A stretch of DNA of 64,000 nt. Origin: Chloroflexota bacterium. GTDB taxonomy: Bacteria; Chloroflexota; Anaerolineae; Anaerolineales; Anaerolineaceae. Position 1 is the stretch's first letter. Each line of letters starts with the position of its first letter. The notes under the pieces are model-generated. The model searched no databases. It saw nothing but the letters and a program-made list of their open reading frames with translations, and had not been told where the DNA came from. Positions 51,569 through 61,326 of this stretch are shown here, piece by piece. A program made the translations under genes and the position numbers. The DNA lies in the NCBI GenBank assembly GCA_029561345.1, contig JAKQJC010000024.1, forward strand, positions 62,001-126,000, given 5' to 3'.

Positions 51569-52582
51569 TCACTGCGTGCCCTGCAGGCGGGGATCAAACG
51601 CATCGCGCAGACCATCGCCGAGGAAGTTGAAGGACAGCACCACCAGCGCCACGCAGGTGGCCGCGCCGAGAAGCAGCCAGGGCTGGGCATTGAGGGCCGT
51701 CTGACCTTCCAGCATCAGGGCGCCCCAGCTGGTGATGAAGAAGGAATTGGGATCCTGCGCCGGGATCAGGCCCAGGCCCAGGAAGCCGAGGATGGCTTCG
51801 GTGATGATCATGCCTGGCACCATCATGGCGCTCATGATGATCACGGGGCCAAGGGAATTGGGCAGGATGTGCTTGAACATGATGCGGGTGTCGGTGGCGC
51901 CGATGCAGCGGGCGGCCTCAACAAATTCCTTCTCTTTCAGAGAAAGCACCTGTCCGCGCACCACACGGGCCTCGCCCACCCAGTTGACCAGGGCCAGCGC
52001 GCCAAAAAGCATGAGTAGGCCGTTGAAGGCTTGCCCCAATGGCGTGTCGCGCAGAGCGATCATAACGATGATGAAGAACAGCAGGTCCGGGAAGGCCCAG
52101 ATGATGTCGGTCAGGCGCATCAGCACGTTATCCACCCAGCCGCCCTGGTAACCCGAATACAGGCCAATGACCAGACCCACCACCAGCATGATGATGGTCG
52201 GGACAAAACCCACCACCATCGAGACGCGTGCGCCGTAGAGTACGCGGCTCAGCACATCACGGCCCAGGGTGTCGGTGCCCAGAATGAAGGATGGGTCGCT
52301 CTTTTGGCCGTTGGGACCTTCAGCGATCCATGCGGGGGGCAGGAAACCCTTGCCGTCGTTGATGGTCAGCGGGGCATGGGGGTTCTTCACGCCGTTAACA
52401 GTTGGGGGGAAGATGACCGAGGCAAAGATGGCAATGAGCAGGAAGATGGCAATGACCACCATACCCACTACAGCGCCTTTGTTGCGGAACAGACGGTACC
52501 AGGCATCAGCCCACAAGCTGCGGCGTTTGGTCGGCATATCCAGATTGGCAATGTTTTGTTCGTTTCCAGTTGCAGTAGCCAT
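51569..52582 (-). CDS. Peptide ABC transporter permease, DppC/OppC type
   Basis: The 337-residue inner-membrane permease has an N-terminal helix after a polar tail, then the conserved extracytoplasmic LGTDTLGRDVLSRVLYGARVS segment and six helices. The EAARCIGATDTRIMFKHILPNSLGP cytoplasmic loop (EAA motif) docks on the ATPases. AGGAGGT precedes the ATG. It pairs with the DppB-type permease encoded nine bases upstream. Confidence 0.96.
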   Translation of the reverse strand: MATATGNEQNIANLDMPTKRRSLWADAWYRLFRNKGAVVGMVVIAIFLLIAIFASVIFPPTVNGVKNPHAPLTINDGKGFLPPAWIAEGPNGQKSDPSFILGTDTLGRDVLSRVLYGARVSMVVGFVPTIIMLVVGLVIGLYSGYQGGWVDNVLMRLTDIIWAFPDLLFFIIVMIALRDTPLGQAFNGLLMLFGALALVNWVGEARVVRGQVLSLKEKEFVEAARCIGATDTRIMFKHILPNSLGPVIIMSAMMVPGMIITEAILGFLGLGLIPAQDPNSFFITSWGALMLEGQTALNAQPWLLLGAATCVALVVLSFNFLGDGLRDAFDPRLQGTQ

Positions 52583-52591
52583 GAATACCTC

Positions 52592-53587
52592 CTATGAAAG
52601 TTTGATCCGGGGATCCAGGAAGACGTACACGATATCCACGCTCAAATTCGCCAGCGCGACCAGGAAAGCGAACAGCAAAGTGGTGCCCATGATCATCGAG
52701 TAATCGCGCCGCTGAATGGAAAGCACATATTCACGCCCCATGCCAGGGAAGCTGAACATGGTTTCGATGATGAAGGCGCCGGTGACCAGGCCAGCCAGGG
52801 CCGGCCCCAGGATGGTGACAACCGGGATCATGGCATTCTTAATCATGTGGCGGGTGATGACAACCCGTTCGGCCAGGCCTTTGGCGCGCGCCGTGCGGAT
52901 GTAATCCTGGCGGATCACTTCCAGCATTGAAGCGCGGGTCATGCGGGCGGTGCGGGCCAGCGTGCCAAAACCCAGCACCACCGCGGGCAAAATCCAGGCG
53001 CTGATCGGCTCCCACGATTTTGGCACAATGGCAATAAGATGCAGCCAGGAACCGAAAATAATAATCAAATAAATGGCGATGACAAAATTGGGCACCGAAA
53101 TGCCAACTGTGGTGATGAACAGGCCGATGTAATCAAAAATGGAGTTCCGGTTCAGGGCCGAGAAAATTCCGACCGGAATGCCGATCACAATGGCAAACAG
53201 CAGAGCAAACACGCCCAGGCGGGCTGAATAGCCGAACTTGCTGTACCAGAAGGGTTTATCTTCAGGCGGGCTGAAGAGAATGCTTTGCACGGTCATGCCG
53301 CGCACGCGGTACGATGGGCCCAGGTTGCCGCAAATGGCGCCGCAGATAAAAGCACCTTTGCTGTTGAAATCGCCAAACACATAAGCCGTGAACTGCCGCC
53401 AGAGCGGTTTATCGAGGCCGTAGTATTCGTTCATGCGCTTCAGCGTTGTGGCGTCCAACTGTTTGGCACTGGGGTCACGATCCCAGGGACCGCCCGGGGC
53501 CGCATGCATCAGGATAAAGGTGATCGCAGCGACAATCACCAGCACCGGGATCATTGCGAGAAAACGGCGAATGAGATATCCAAACAT
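52592..53587 (-). CDS. Peptide ABC transporter permease, DppB/OppB type
   Basis: The 331-residue protein begins MFGYLIRRFLAMIPVLVIV, typical of DppB/OppB. After a periplasmic segment it has five further helices and the EAA-like loop DYIRTARAKGLAERVVITRHMIKNAMIP. The HAAPGGPWD motif after helix 1 is also characteristic. It forms the heterodimeric channel with the DppC-type subunit. Its ribosome site is weak (GGTAGG). Confidence 0.96.
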   Translation of the reverse strand: MFGYLIRRFLAMIPVLVIVAAITFILMHAAPGGPWDRDPSAKQLDATTLKRMNEYYGLDKPLWRQFTAYVFGDFNSKGAFICGAICGNLGPSYRVRGMTVQSILFSPPEDKPFWYSKFGYSARLGVFALLFAIVIGIPVGIFSALNRNSIFDYIGLFITTVGISVPNFVIAIYLIIIFGSWLHLIAIVPKSWEPISAWILPAVVLGFGTLARTARMTRASMLEVIRQDYIRTARAKGLAERVVITRHMIKNAMIPVVTILGPALAGLVTGAFIIETMFSFPGMGREYVLSIQRRDYSMIMGTTLLFAFLVALANLSVDIVYVFLDPRIKLS

Positions 53588-53618
53588 GAGCTACCTACCA
53601 ATTTGTTCAGATCTGAGG

Positions 53619-53652
53619 CTGGCTGACCCGGCCCGAAAGCCGGGCCAGCCAG
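53619..53652 (-). terminator. Intercistronic hairpin between binding-protein and permease genes
   Basis: Arms CTGGCTG-A-CCCGGC (53619-53632) and GCCGGG-C-CAGCCAG (53639-53652) form 13 pairs with one mismatch and a six-base loop, without a T-run. Such a structure may stabilise the upstream message or attenuate transcription, giving more binding protein than permease. Confidence 0.65.
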
Positions 53653-53677
53653 AGGGTTTACCAATGCTTATTCCAGA

Positions 53678-55474
53678 TTACGGAAGCATCGTGGTGTCAA
53701 TTGTGATGGTCAGAGGATCGTTGGAACCAGCGAAATCAGAATCCTGCGGGGTGGTCACAACGCCCTTGACCCAGGGTTTCACCAGGTAGCTGTTCAGGTT
53801 GTTCCACATGTAAGCCACGGCAGCCTGATCAGAGAGGATCAACTGAGCCTGCTTGTAGTTTTCCATGCGTTTCACCGGATCGCTCTCGGTATCGCCCTTC
53901 TTCATCCATTCGTCCATTTCGGCGTTGGAGAAGCTGTAGCGTTGAGCGTAGGATGAAGTGCTCATCCAGTACACCGACAGCCAGTTCTGGGGATCGGGGT
54001 AATCCATGCACCAGCCGAGGATGAACATCTGAGGAATGGTTTCCTTTTCCTTGGTCAGAGCAGTGAAGGTGGTGGGTTCAACGGGATTGAGTTTGATGTC
54101 AACACCGAGAACTTCCTTCCACTTCGCCACCAGCCATTCCCAGCGGGTGCGGTTGCGGGGGGTGTCACCGAAGGTGGCGACAACTTCGGGCATATTGCCA
54201 GCGTACTTGGATTCGGCAAGCGCCTTCTTGGCTTCTTCAGGGTTGTAGCCCCATTTGTTGTCTTCTGCAACGTAGCCGGGGCAGCCGGGGACAACCCAGG
54301 TGTGGGCGGGAGAGCCGTTGCCCTTGAGGACGTCCTTCACCCAGCCTTCGCGGTCCAGAGCCTGGGCAAAAGCCTGGCGGACTTTGGGATCATCGAACGG
54401 CGGTTTGGTGGCGGTGAAGTACACAGCGTAGGTACAACCACCAGCGTACTGCATCAGTTCCTTGCTGAGGACGGCATCGGCCTTGATGGTGGCGATGTCT
54501 TCAGCGCCGGCGCCGATGATATCGAATTCGTTGTTCTTGTAGGCTTCGAAGGACACGGCTGCATCATTGATGTAGCGGAATTCGATATTGTAGGTGGCCT
54601 GACCGCGCCAGTAATTGGCATTCGGGACGAAGTAAGCGCGCACGAAGGGCTCGAGGCTTTCGAGGACGAAGGGGCCGTTGCCGGTGTGGAACTTGGATGA
54701 GTTCCACCAGTTGTCGCCGCCTTCAGCGATGTTTTCTTCCTTGGCCGGGAAGGTCACCCAAAGGGACATCACGGTGTGGAAGTAGGGGGCGGGCTGGCGG
54801 AATTTCAGCTTCAGGGTGAGGCAGTCGGCCTGTTCGTAATCCTTGCAGGGCTGGCCAGCGGCATCCAGAGCACGAACTTCCACGGCGGCTTTCAGGTCAG
54901 CGCCAGCGGCATCATCGGGGGAAGAGCCGCGCCATTCAGCAGCGCCAACGATTTCATCGGTGATGGAACCGTATTCGCCAGCGGTGGCGGGATCAATGTT
55001 GCGCAGAATGGAATATTCAAAGCGCTTGGCATTGAGGATGGTGCCGTCAGAGTACTTCAGGTCCTTGCGCAGGGTGAAGGTCAGTTCGGTCGCATCGGCG
55101 CTGTATTCCCATTTTTCCGCAGCGGCGGGGATGGTCTCGAGCTTGTCATTCAGGCGGGTGAGGCCTTCGTACATGAGCTTGAGGTGGCCGATTTCGTTCA
55201 CGAAGGACGACTTCTGCGGGTCGATGATGTCAGGGTAGGTGCCCAGGTTGATGCGCAGGAGGGCTTCCTTGGCCACAGGAGCCGCGGGAGCGGGGGTGGC
55301 GGTAATGACAGTGGTCTCGCCTGCTTTTTCGACCACAACAGTTTCAACGACCTTGTTTTCGACGACAACGGTCTTGACAACTTCTTTGACCTCGGGAGTG
55401 GGGGTCTGGCAGGCCGCCAGAACCATGCTCGCCACGATCAGAAGAGACAGGACTGCAAACAATTTGGAACGCAT
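53678..55474 (-). CDS. Peptide ABC transporter substrate-binding lipoprotein (SBP family 5)
   Basis: ATG 55474 with GGAGGAG upstream gives 598 residues. The lipobox MVLAAC anchors the mature protein, followed by a Val/Glu-rich segment of repeats (VVKTVVVENKVVETVVVEK written as short VVE units). The solute-binding domain shows LTFTLRKDLKYSDGT, ILRNIDPATAGEYG and KVRQAFAQALDREGWVKDVLKG. It captures peptides outside the membrane. It is the third gene of the D-F-A-B-C operon. Confidence 0.95.
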   Translation of the reverse strand: MRSKLFAVLSLLIVASMVLAACQTPTPEVKEVVKTVVVENKVVETVVVEKAGETTVITATPAPAAPVAKEALLRINLGTYPDIIDPQKSSFVNEIGHLKLMYEGLTRLNDKLETIPAAAEKWEYSADATELTFTLRKDLKYSDGTILNAKRFEYSILRNIDPATAGEYGSITDEIVGAAEWRGSSPDDAAGADLKAAVEVRALDAAGQPCKDYEQADCLTLKLKFRQPAPYFHTVMSLWVTFPAKEENIAEGGDNWWNSSKFHTGNGPFVLESLEPFVRAYFVPNANYWRGQATYNIEFRYINDAAVSFEAYKNNEFDIIGAGAEDIATIKADAVLSKELMQYAGGCTYAVYFTATKPPFDDPKVRQAFAQALDREGWVKDVLKGNGSPAHTWVVPGCPGYVAEDNKWGYNPEEAKKALAESKYAGNMPEVVATFGDTPRNRTRWEWLVAKWKEVLGVDIKLNPVEPTTFTALTKEKETIPQMFILGWCMDYPDPQNWLSVYWMSTSSYAQRYSFSNAEMDEWMKKGDTESDPVKRMENYKQAQLILSDQAAVAYMWNNLNSYLVKPWVKGVVTTPQDSDFAGSNDPLTITIDTTMLP

Positions 55475-55589
55475 GTGTTTCTCCTCCAGAAAGTTTCGAA
55501 TAAAAAGAGTGTGTTTTGGTAAACCCATTTCAGAAAGCGGTGCTTCATCTTGTGTGATAACATCACCTCCTTCTTATTTCAAGATGATT

Positions 55590-56578
55590 TCATTTAACCA
55601 TATGGCATGCCACCCGGTGATCGGGCGTCATTTCACGGAATTCAGGTTCCTGCTGCGCGCAAATATCGGCCGCCAGGGGGCAGCGGGTGCGGAAGCGGCA
55701 GCCAGACGGGGGGCGCACGGGTGAGGGCACGTCGCCCTGCAGGATGATGCGTTTGCGCTTCTCTTCAATCACGGGGTCAGGCACTGGCACGGCTGAAAGC
55801 AGCGCCTGGGTGTAAGGATGAAGCGGATTCAGATAAAGATCATCGCGGTCGGCAAATTCCACGATCTTGCCCAGGTACATCACCGCCACGCGGTTGGAGA
55901 TATGGCGCACCATCGAAAGATCGTGGGCAATAAACAGGTAGGTCAGGTTGAACTGTGCCTGCAAATCTTCCAGCAGGTTGATCACCTGCGCCTGAATGGA
56001 CACATCCAGGGCCGAAATGGGTTCATCGCAGACGATGAGCGAGGGCTGCAGCGAAAGCGCGCGCGCCACACCCACGCGCTGGCGCTGGCCGCCCGAAAAT
56101 TCGTGCGGATAACGGTTGGCGTAGGCGGGGTTCAGGCCCACCAGCTTGAGCAGTTCCTCAACTTTTTCTTCCGATTCCTTGCGCGAGGCCAGGTTATGGA
56201 TCAGCAGCGGTTCACCGATGATTTCGCCGATGGTCATGCGCGGGTTCAGACTGGCATAAGGATCCTGGAAGATCATCTGCATTTTGCGGCGCATCTTGCG
56301 CAGTGTTTCGCCCTTCATCTTGACCAGGTCGTTGCCTTCAAACAGCACCTTGCCCGAGGTGGGCTTGTGGAGCTGCAGAATGGCGCGTCCGGTGGTGGAT
56401 TTGCCGCAGCCCGATTCGCCGACCAGGCCAACGGTTTCGCCGCGGCGCACTTCAAACGAAACATTATCCACCGCATGCACAGCGGCCACCTGACGCTGAA
56501 TCAGGATGCCTTTCATGATGGGGAAATGTTTGACAAGGTTTTCAACCTTGAGCAGAACTTCTTGGTTGTTATGGTTGC

Positions 56579-56582
<4 letters not shown>
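55590..56582 (-). CDS. Peptide ABC transporter ATPase, DppF/OppF type
   Basis: ATG 56582 overlaps the upstream stop (ATGA) and gives 330 residues. It has Walker [10 protein letters not shown], the signature [15 protein letters not shown], Walker [13 protein letters not shown] and a C-terminal oligopeptide-transporter domain with [11 protein letters not shown]. That Cys-rich tail is where an iron-sulfur cluster has been seen in some DppD/F. It drives the transporter with its DppD partner. Confidence 0.97.
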
Positions 56583-57568
<986 letters not shown>

Positions 57569-57654
57569 GCATGCTATCCTTGGAAGAAAAATAAAATCGG
57601 ATCGTTATTAGTGAGCATACCTTTTTTCGGCGATGATGCTTACACGTCACCATC

Positions 57655-57683
57655 AGTATACTCTGAATTTAGAACACTGTCAA
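57655..57683 (-). promoter_or_regulatory. Sigma70-type promoter of the peptide transporter operon
   Basis: On the minus strand TTGACA (57683-57678) and TATACT (57660-57655) are separated by exactly 17 bases, 87 bases before the dppD-type ATG. The -35 is consensus and the -10 differs at one position. Confidence 0.85.
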
Positions 57684-57735
57684 AGGAGTAGTTAAAAAAC
57701 AGGATCATCGTCATATGTTAGGGGTGCTGTGTCGA

Positions 57736-57756
57736 TACTGGAGTACTACTCCAGTA
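57736..57756. promoter_or_regulatory. Perfect 21-bp palindrome, candidate operator
   Basis: Ten-base arms TACTGGAGTA (57736-57745) and TACTCCAGTA (57747-57756) flank a single C at 57746. It lies about 52 bases upstream of the -35 element of the transporter promoter, a usual place for an activator site. No regulator gene is adjacent. Confidence 0.55.
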
Positions 57757-57879
57757 GGGGGATCACCCTCCCCCAGAAGGGCTCCGCTTGCCATCCGCCA
57801 GGATGGGCCGCCAGGCAACAGGTATCCGTCACAGCGCCGCACACGCCTCCTTCTTAAAGAAAAGGTTTTTGTAACCGGT

Positions 57880-58248
57880 TTAACCGTGATTGCGGAACAT
57901 TAACCAGCCCACTCCCACCAGCAGCAGAATGCCTACCGCCTGATCGAGGGTCGGCCATTTGAAAAAGTCGCCGCTGGTCAGCGCCAGCGCGACCATGGTC
58001 ACGACAAACCAGCCCACTGTCTGCACTTCTGGAGAAGTAATTCCAAAGCCCTGCAGAAAGCGGATGACAACCCAATAGGCGCCCACCCCCAGAATAAATC
58101 CGCCCGCCGAAAATAACGCCTCGCGGCCTACAAACTGTCCCTGATCCCAGACCTTCGCTGAATGCAGAAAACCCTGAGCATCACCCCAGCCTGAAACCAG
58201 GGTAAACACCAGGATCGCCGCAATATTCAAAACAGTTTCCCAGGTCAT
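57880..58248 (-). CDS. Small four-helix membrane protein (122 aa)
   Basis: The family is not recognised. Four hydrophobic helices (about 6-20, 48-70, 78-95 and 103-118) are linked by short loops. After helix 1 is a conserved-looking GWGDAQGFLHSAKVWDQG segment. An AAAGGA site lies upstream of the ATG. It is divergent from the beta-lactamase-fold gene, with start codons 41 bases apart. It may be half of a drug/metabolite-transporter-like protein, but no partner is seen. Confidence 0.72.
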   Translation of the reverse strand: MTWETVLNIAAILVFTLVSGWGDAQGFLHSAKVWDQGQFVGREALFSAGGFILGVGAYWVVIRFLQGFGITSPEVQTVGWFVVTMVALALTSGDFFKWPTLDQAVGILLLVGVGWLMFRNHG

Positions 58249-58288
58249 TGTGGTAAAATTCCTTTCATCACGCAGTGAGGTCAGGTCA

Positions 58289-59038
58289 ATGGATCATCTA
58301 ATTTTACACCATATTGGCGAACTTCTGGATAAAAGTGGGGCCCAATTTGCCCTTTATGTGCAAAAAACCGGCAAGCCGCCCTTCTTTTATCAGAATCATG
58401 ATCTCTTTTATTCAGCTTCCATCATCAAAATTCCCATTCTTCTCTCGTGGGTGATGCTGGAACGGGAAGGCCTGCTGGACCGCCGCGCCCTGTGCGACAT
58501 GAAAGCCGAGCCGCCCGTGCAGGGCGCCGGGCTTTCATGGCTGCTCGCCACCCCCTGCCTCACCTACCAGGATGTGCTGCTGATGATGATTGCCCTGTCA
58601 GATAACCTCTGCACCAATCTGATCATCCGGCGCATTGGCCTGCAGCGCCTCAATGAGACCTTCCGCAGTCGCCTCAAGCTGGCCGGCGGCACGCGCATTG
58701 AACGCAAGCTCTTCGATTACGCCGCCCGCGCCCGCGGCTTAGATAATTATGTTTCGGCAGCCGACTGCATCCATTTTTACAGTCTGATGGAGAGCCTGCG
58801 CGCCGAAGAAAAAGCCTGGGTGGACCCCATGTTCGCCGTCAATGACGACACCAGCCTGCTGCTGCGCAACGTCCCTCGCGACAGTCTCACCTTCCACCAC
58901 AAAACCGGATCCATTCCCAATGTGCTGCACGATTGGGGCTATACGGATCGCTGCCGCATCTTCCTCCTCACCCAAAATGTGCGCGATGAGCGACAGATGA
59001 ATGCCATTTTTGGCGAACTGGGCGAACTGCTCAGCTAG
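58289..59038 (+). CDS. Class A beta-lactamase-fold serine hydrolase without signal peptide
   Basis: The 249-residue protein has the penicilloyl-transferase motifs in class A order and spacing: S44-x-x-K47 (SIIK), S104-D105-N106 (LSDN) and K205-T206-G207 (HKTG). Distances S44 to S104 (60) and S44 to E138 (94, RIERK) are close to the class A pattern of 60 and 96, so E138 may be the general base. No signal peptide or lipobox precedes the domain, so the enzyme seems cytoplasmic. It may be a serine beta-lactamase relative or an esterase/peptidase of similar fold. A terminator follows. Confidence 0.85.
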   Translation: MDHLILHHIGELLDKSGAQFALYVQKTGKPPFFYQNHDLFYSASIIKIPILLSWVMLEREGLLDRRALCDMKAEPPVQGAGLSWLLATPCLTYQDVLLMMIALSDNLCTNLIIRRIGLQRLNETFRSRLKLAGGTRIERKLFDYAARARGLDNYVSAADCIHFYSLMESLRAEEKAWVDPMFAVNDDTSLLLRNVPRDSLTFHHKTGSIPNVLHDWGYTDRCRIFLLTQNVRDERQMNAIFGELGELLS

Positions 59039-59053
59039 TCCAGGCTCAACCCC

Positions 59054-59082
59054 AAAAACGCCCCTTTGCGCGGGCGTTTTTT
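59054..59082 (+). terminator. Terminator after the beta-lactamase-fold gene
   Basis: Arms AAAAACGCCC (59054-59063) and GGGCGTTTTT (59072-59081) flank eight bases, and T-run continues. Confidence 0.85.
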
Positions 59083-59120
59083 GTCGCTTCATCTCAAATA
59101 ACGCGTCGTCTCAGCCGCGG

Positions 59121-59606
59121 TCAAATCAGGCGCAGGCGCATGGGCACAAAGCGCAGCCCATTTTTTTCCTGCTCAGCACCGGTGCGTTCAAAACCCAGCC
59201 GTTGGTAAGCTTCCACCGCGTAAAGCGAGGCATTCACCGTCATTTCAGGCAGCCCGGGCTGGTGCAACCGCGCCTCGCTGATGCACAGTCCCAGCAGCGC
59301 GCGCGCCACCCCCTGCCCCTGGTAGGCCTGATCCACAAACAGCAAGGCAATATGTTCCGGGTGATTCAATTCAACCATTCCGGCCAGCGCTTCGCCTGAA
59401 TGCGCCACATAAACAGTGCTTTCAGCTGCCATGCGGGCCGCCATTTTTTCTGGCGCAATAAAACTGCGGAACTCCATCACGCCCTGGGGGGTGAAATCGG
59501 CGGCCACGAAGGCGTCAAAAACCCGCCCCACCAGTTCAGCCAGAGCCGGGGTTTCATCCACGCTGGCCCGTCTGAAAGATAGATTCTCTGGCCCTTCGCT
59601 GTTCAT
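59121..59606 (-). CDS. GNAT-family N-acetyltransferase
   Basis: The 161-residue protein has the GNAT acetyl-CoA motif VDQAYQGQGVARALLGLC at about 100 and the C-terminal NASLYAVEAYQRLGFERTG strand-helix. MVELNHPEHIALLFVD precedes it. The substrate is unknown; the sequence resembles small-molecule or protein Nalpha acetylases of the YafP/ElaA-like type. The start overlaps the upstream stop by four bases, placing it last in the selA operon. Confidence 0.9.
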   Translation of the reverse strand: MNSEGPENLSFRRASVDETPALAELVGRVFDAFVAADFTPQGVMEFRSFIAPEKMAARMAAESTVYVAHSGEALAGMVELNHPEHIALLFVDQAYQGQGVARALLGLCISEARLHQPGLPEMTVNASLYAVEAYQRLGFERTGAEQEKNGLRFVPMRLRLI

Positions 59607-60268
59607 GCCTGGCCCTCCAGCGCCTTGCGGATCTCATTCACCAGGTGGCCCTCAGGCACTGCGCCGATGATGGGCAGCCCCACCCCGCCGTTGATGGCCG
59701 TGTGCGGCACGCCCATCACCTTATGCTGCTTGGCCAGTTCTGGAAATTCCAGCACTTCCACCGCTTCAGCCTGCACCAGCGGGCTTTCAAGGGCAAACTG
59801 ATGCGCCAGCACCACCGCCCGCGGGCAGGCCGGGCAGGTTGGGGTGAGAAATACCTGCAGCAGCACCGGTTTTTCCAATCCCTTCAAAAATTCGCAGGTT
59901 TCCTGGCTGAGGCCCGAATGGCGGTTTGAAACCATCACCAGGTCGTTAATCAGGGTGGTGAATTCATGGCCGGAAGGCGTGCCTGAAAAGCGGATGCCGT
60001 AATCGGTAAGCAGCTCGCCGTCTTTAGCCGCCACCACCAGGCAGGGTGCGCGCTGAACATGGTACCGGGCTGCCTGGTCGCTGCTTTGCTCAAAATCAAA
60101 AACGCTCAGGCCAATCAAATCTGACAGGCCCGCCACCTCTTCCAGCAGGCGGCGCGTGTCAGCATCTGCTTCGCCCCCGAAAAAGATCATTTCCACCGGC
60201 AGGTGCAGGGCTTTGAAAGCCCGCTGCACTGCCGCGGCAATGACATCGTTGAGAAATTTTTCACCCAT
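59603..60268 (-). CDS. Glutaredoxin-like protein disulfide oxidoreductase (PDO family)
   Basis: The 221-residue protein has two tandem thioredoxin folds. The C-terminal fold carries the active site C145-P-A-C148 followed by cis-Pro VMGVPHTAING. The N-terminal fold has FFGGEADADT where other PDOs may have a second Cys pair, so only one redox centre remains. Members use these sites to reduce or form disulfides, often with a thioredoxin reductase partner, none of which is here. It is nine bases after tsaD. Confidence 0.88.
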   Translation of the reverse strand: MGEKFLNDVIAAAVQRAFKALHLPVEMIFFGGEADADTRRLLEEVAGLSDLIGLSVFDFEQSSDQAARYHVQRAPCLVVAAKDGELLTDYGIRFSGTPSGHEFTTLINDLVMVSNRHSGLSQETCEFLKGLEKPVLLQVFLTPTCPACPRAVVLAHQFALESPLVQAEAVEVLEFPELAKQHKVMGVPHTAINGGVGLPIIGAVPEGHLVNEIRKALEGQA

Positions 60269-60277
60269 CGCAGCAGC

Positions 60278-61324
60278 CTATGAAAGCGGCCAGGTGGGCA
60301 TGGCATCCATGTCCAGGCTGTCGCGCTGCCCCAGGGCAAAGCGGAAATAACCCGCCGATGCGATCATGGCGGCGTTATCTGTGCACAATGAAAGGGAGGG
60401 AATATGCACCGGAAAATCCTTCTGCGAAAGGAAGGCGTCGCGCAGGGCGCGGTTGGCCGAAACGCCCCCCGCCACCAAAATCTGCCGCGCATGGTGCATT
60501 TGCGCCGCCTGCAGGGTTTTGGTCAGCAGCACATCCACCACCGCCGCCTGAAAACTGGCCGCCAGGTCTTTCACCGGCAGGGTGCGCCCTTCGCTTTCCA
60601 AAGTGCGCACCGTGCGCAGCACAGCCGTCTTCAAACCGCTGAAAGAGAAGTTCCACGAATTATCCAGGCGCGCGCGCGGGAAGGGGAAGGCTTTGGGATC
60701 GCCTTCAGCCGCCGCCTTTTGAATAGAAGGTCCGCCGGGATAAGGCAGCCCCAGCAGGCGCGCCACCTTGTCAAAGGCTTCGCCGGCGGCGTCATCCAGG
60801 GTGCCGCCCAGACGTTTGTATTTCAGGTGCCCGGTCACCAGGTTCAACTCGCTGTGTCCGCCAGAAACCAGCAGCACCAGCAGGGGGAACTGCGGTTCCG
60901 GCGGCGGGGCAGCCGCCTCCGCCGGGTACACCCAGGCGGAATAGATATGCCCTTCCAGGTGGTTCACGCCCACCAGCGGCAGGCCTGTGGCCAGGGCAAG
61001 CCCCTTGGCCATGTTCAGGCCCACCACCAACGAACCAGCCAGTCCCGGGCCGCGCGTCACCGCAATGGCATCCAGGTCTGAGAGGCGCAAATGCGCCTGC
61101 TGCAAAGCCTGATCCACCACCGCCTGAATGGTCTTGATGTGCTGGCGCGAGGCAACCTCGGGAAAAACGCCGCCGTAGCGCGCATGCAGGTCAATCTGGC
61201 TGGCCACCACGCTCGAAAGCAGCACCCGTCCGTTCTCAACAATCGCTGCGGCGGTTTCATCGCAGCTTGATTCAATCCCCAGCACCCGTCCGGGCGGTAA
61301 AATGGTTTCAGGCTTGTTTCCCAT
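60278..61324 (-). CDS. tsaD: tRNA N6-adenosine threonylcarbamoyltransferase
   Basis: TsaD moves the threonylcarbamoyl group to A37 of ANN-decoding tRNAs. The 348-residue protein has the ASKHA fold: LGIESSCDETAAAIV, RGPGLAGSLVVGLNMAKGLA, VNHLEGHIYSA with metal ligands H122 and H126, SGGHSELNLV, GEAFDKVARLLGLPYPGGP and the C-terminal CTDNAAMIASAG. It is of usual length. TsaB/C/E genes are not in the window. Confidence 0.98.
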   Translation of the reverse strand: MGNKPETILPPGRVLGIESSCDETAAAIVENGRVLLSSVVASQIDLHARYGGVFPEVASRQHIKTIQAVVDQALQQAHLRLSDLDAIAVTRGPGLAGSLVVGLNMAKGLALATGLPLVGVNHLEGHIYSAWVYPAEAAAPPPEPQFPLLVLLVSGGHSELNLVTGHLKYKRLGGTLDDAAGEAFDKVARLLGLPYPGGPSIQKAAAEGDPKAFPFPRARLDNSWNFSFSGLKTAVLRTVRTLESEGRTLPVKDLAASFQAAVVDVLLTKTLQAAQMHHARQILVAGGVSANRALRDAFLSQKDFPVHIPSLSLCTDNAAMIASAGYFRFALGQRDSLDMDAMPTWPLS

Positions 61325-61326
61325 GC

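Larger units (their letters stand above)
57569..57879. other. Intergenic region (311 bases) upstream of the peptide transporter operon
   Basis: No gene is seen. It holds the operon promoter (57655-57683), the 21-bp palindrome (57736-57756) and a nearby GGGGGA/TCCCCC inverted repeat just to its right. Confidence 0.6.

Noticed and set aside
55475-55589. A possible leader peptide before the peptide-binding-protein gene
   Set aside because: A GGAGGTGATG lies there, but the spacing is only two bases and the frame runs into the gene out of phase; no attenuator structure is visible.
57757-57780. G-rich/C-rich inverted repeat as a terminator for the 57880-58248 gene
   Set aside because: No T-run follows on the minus strand, so it does not look like an intrinsic terminator.
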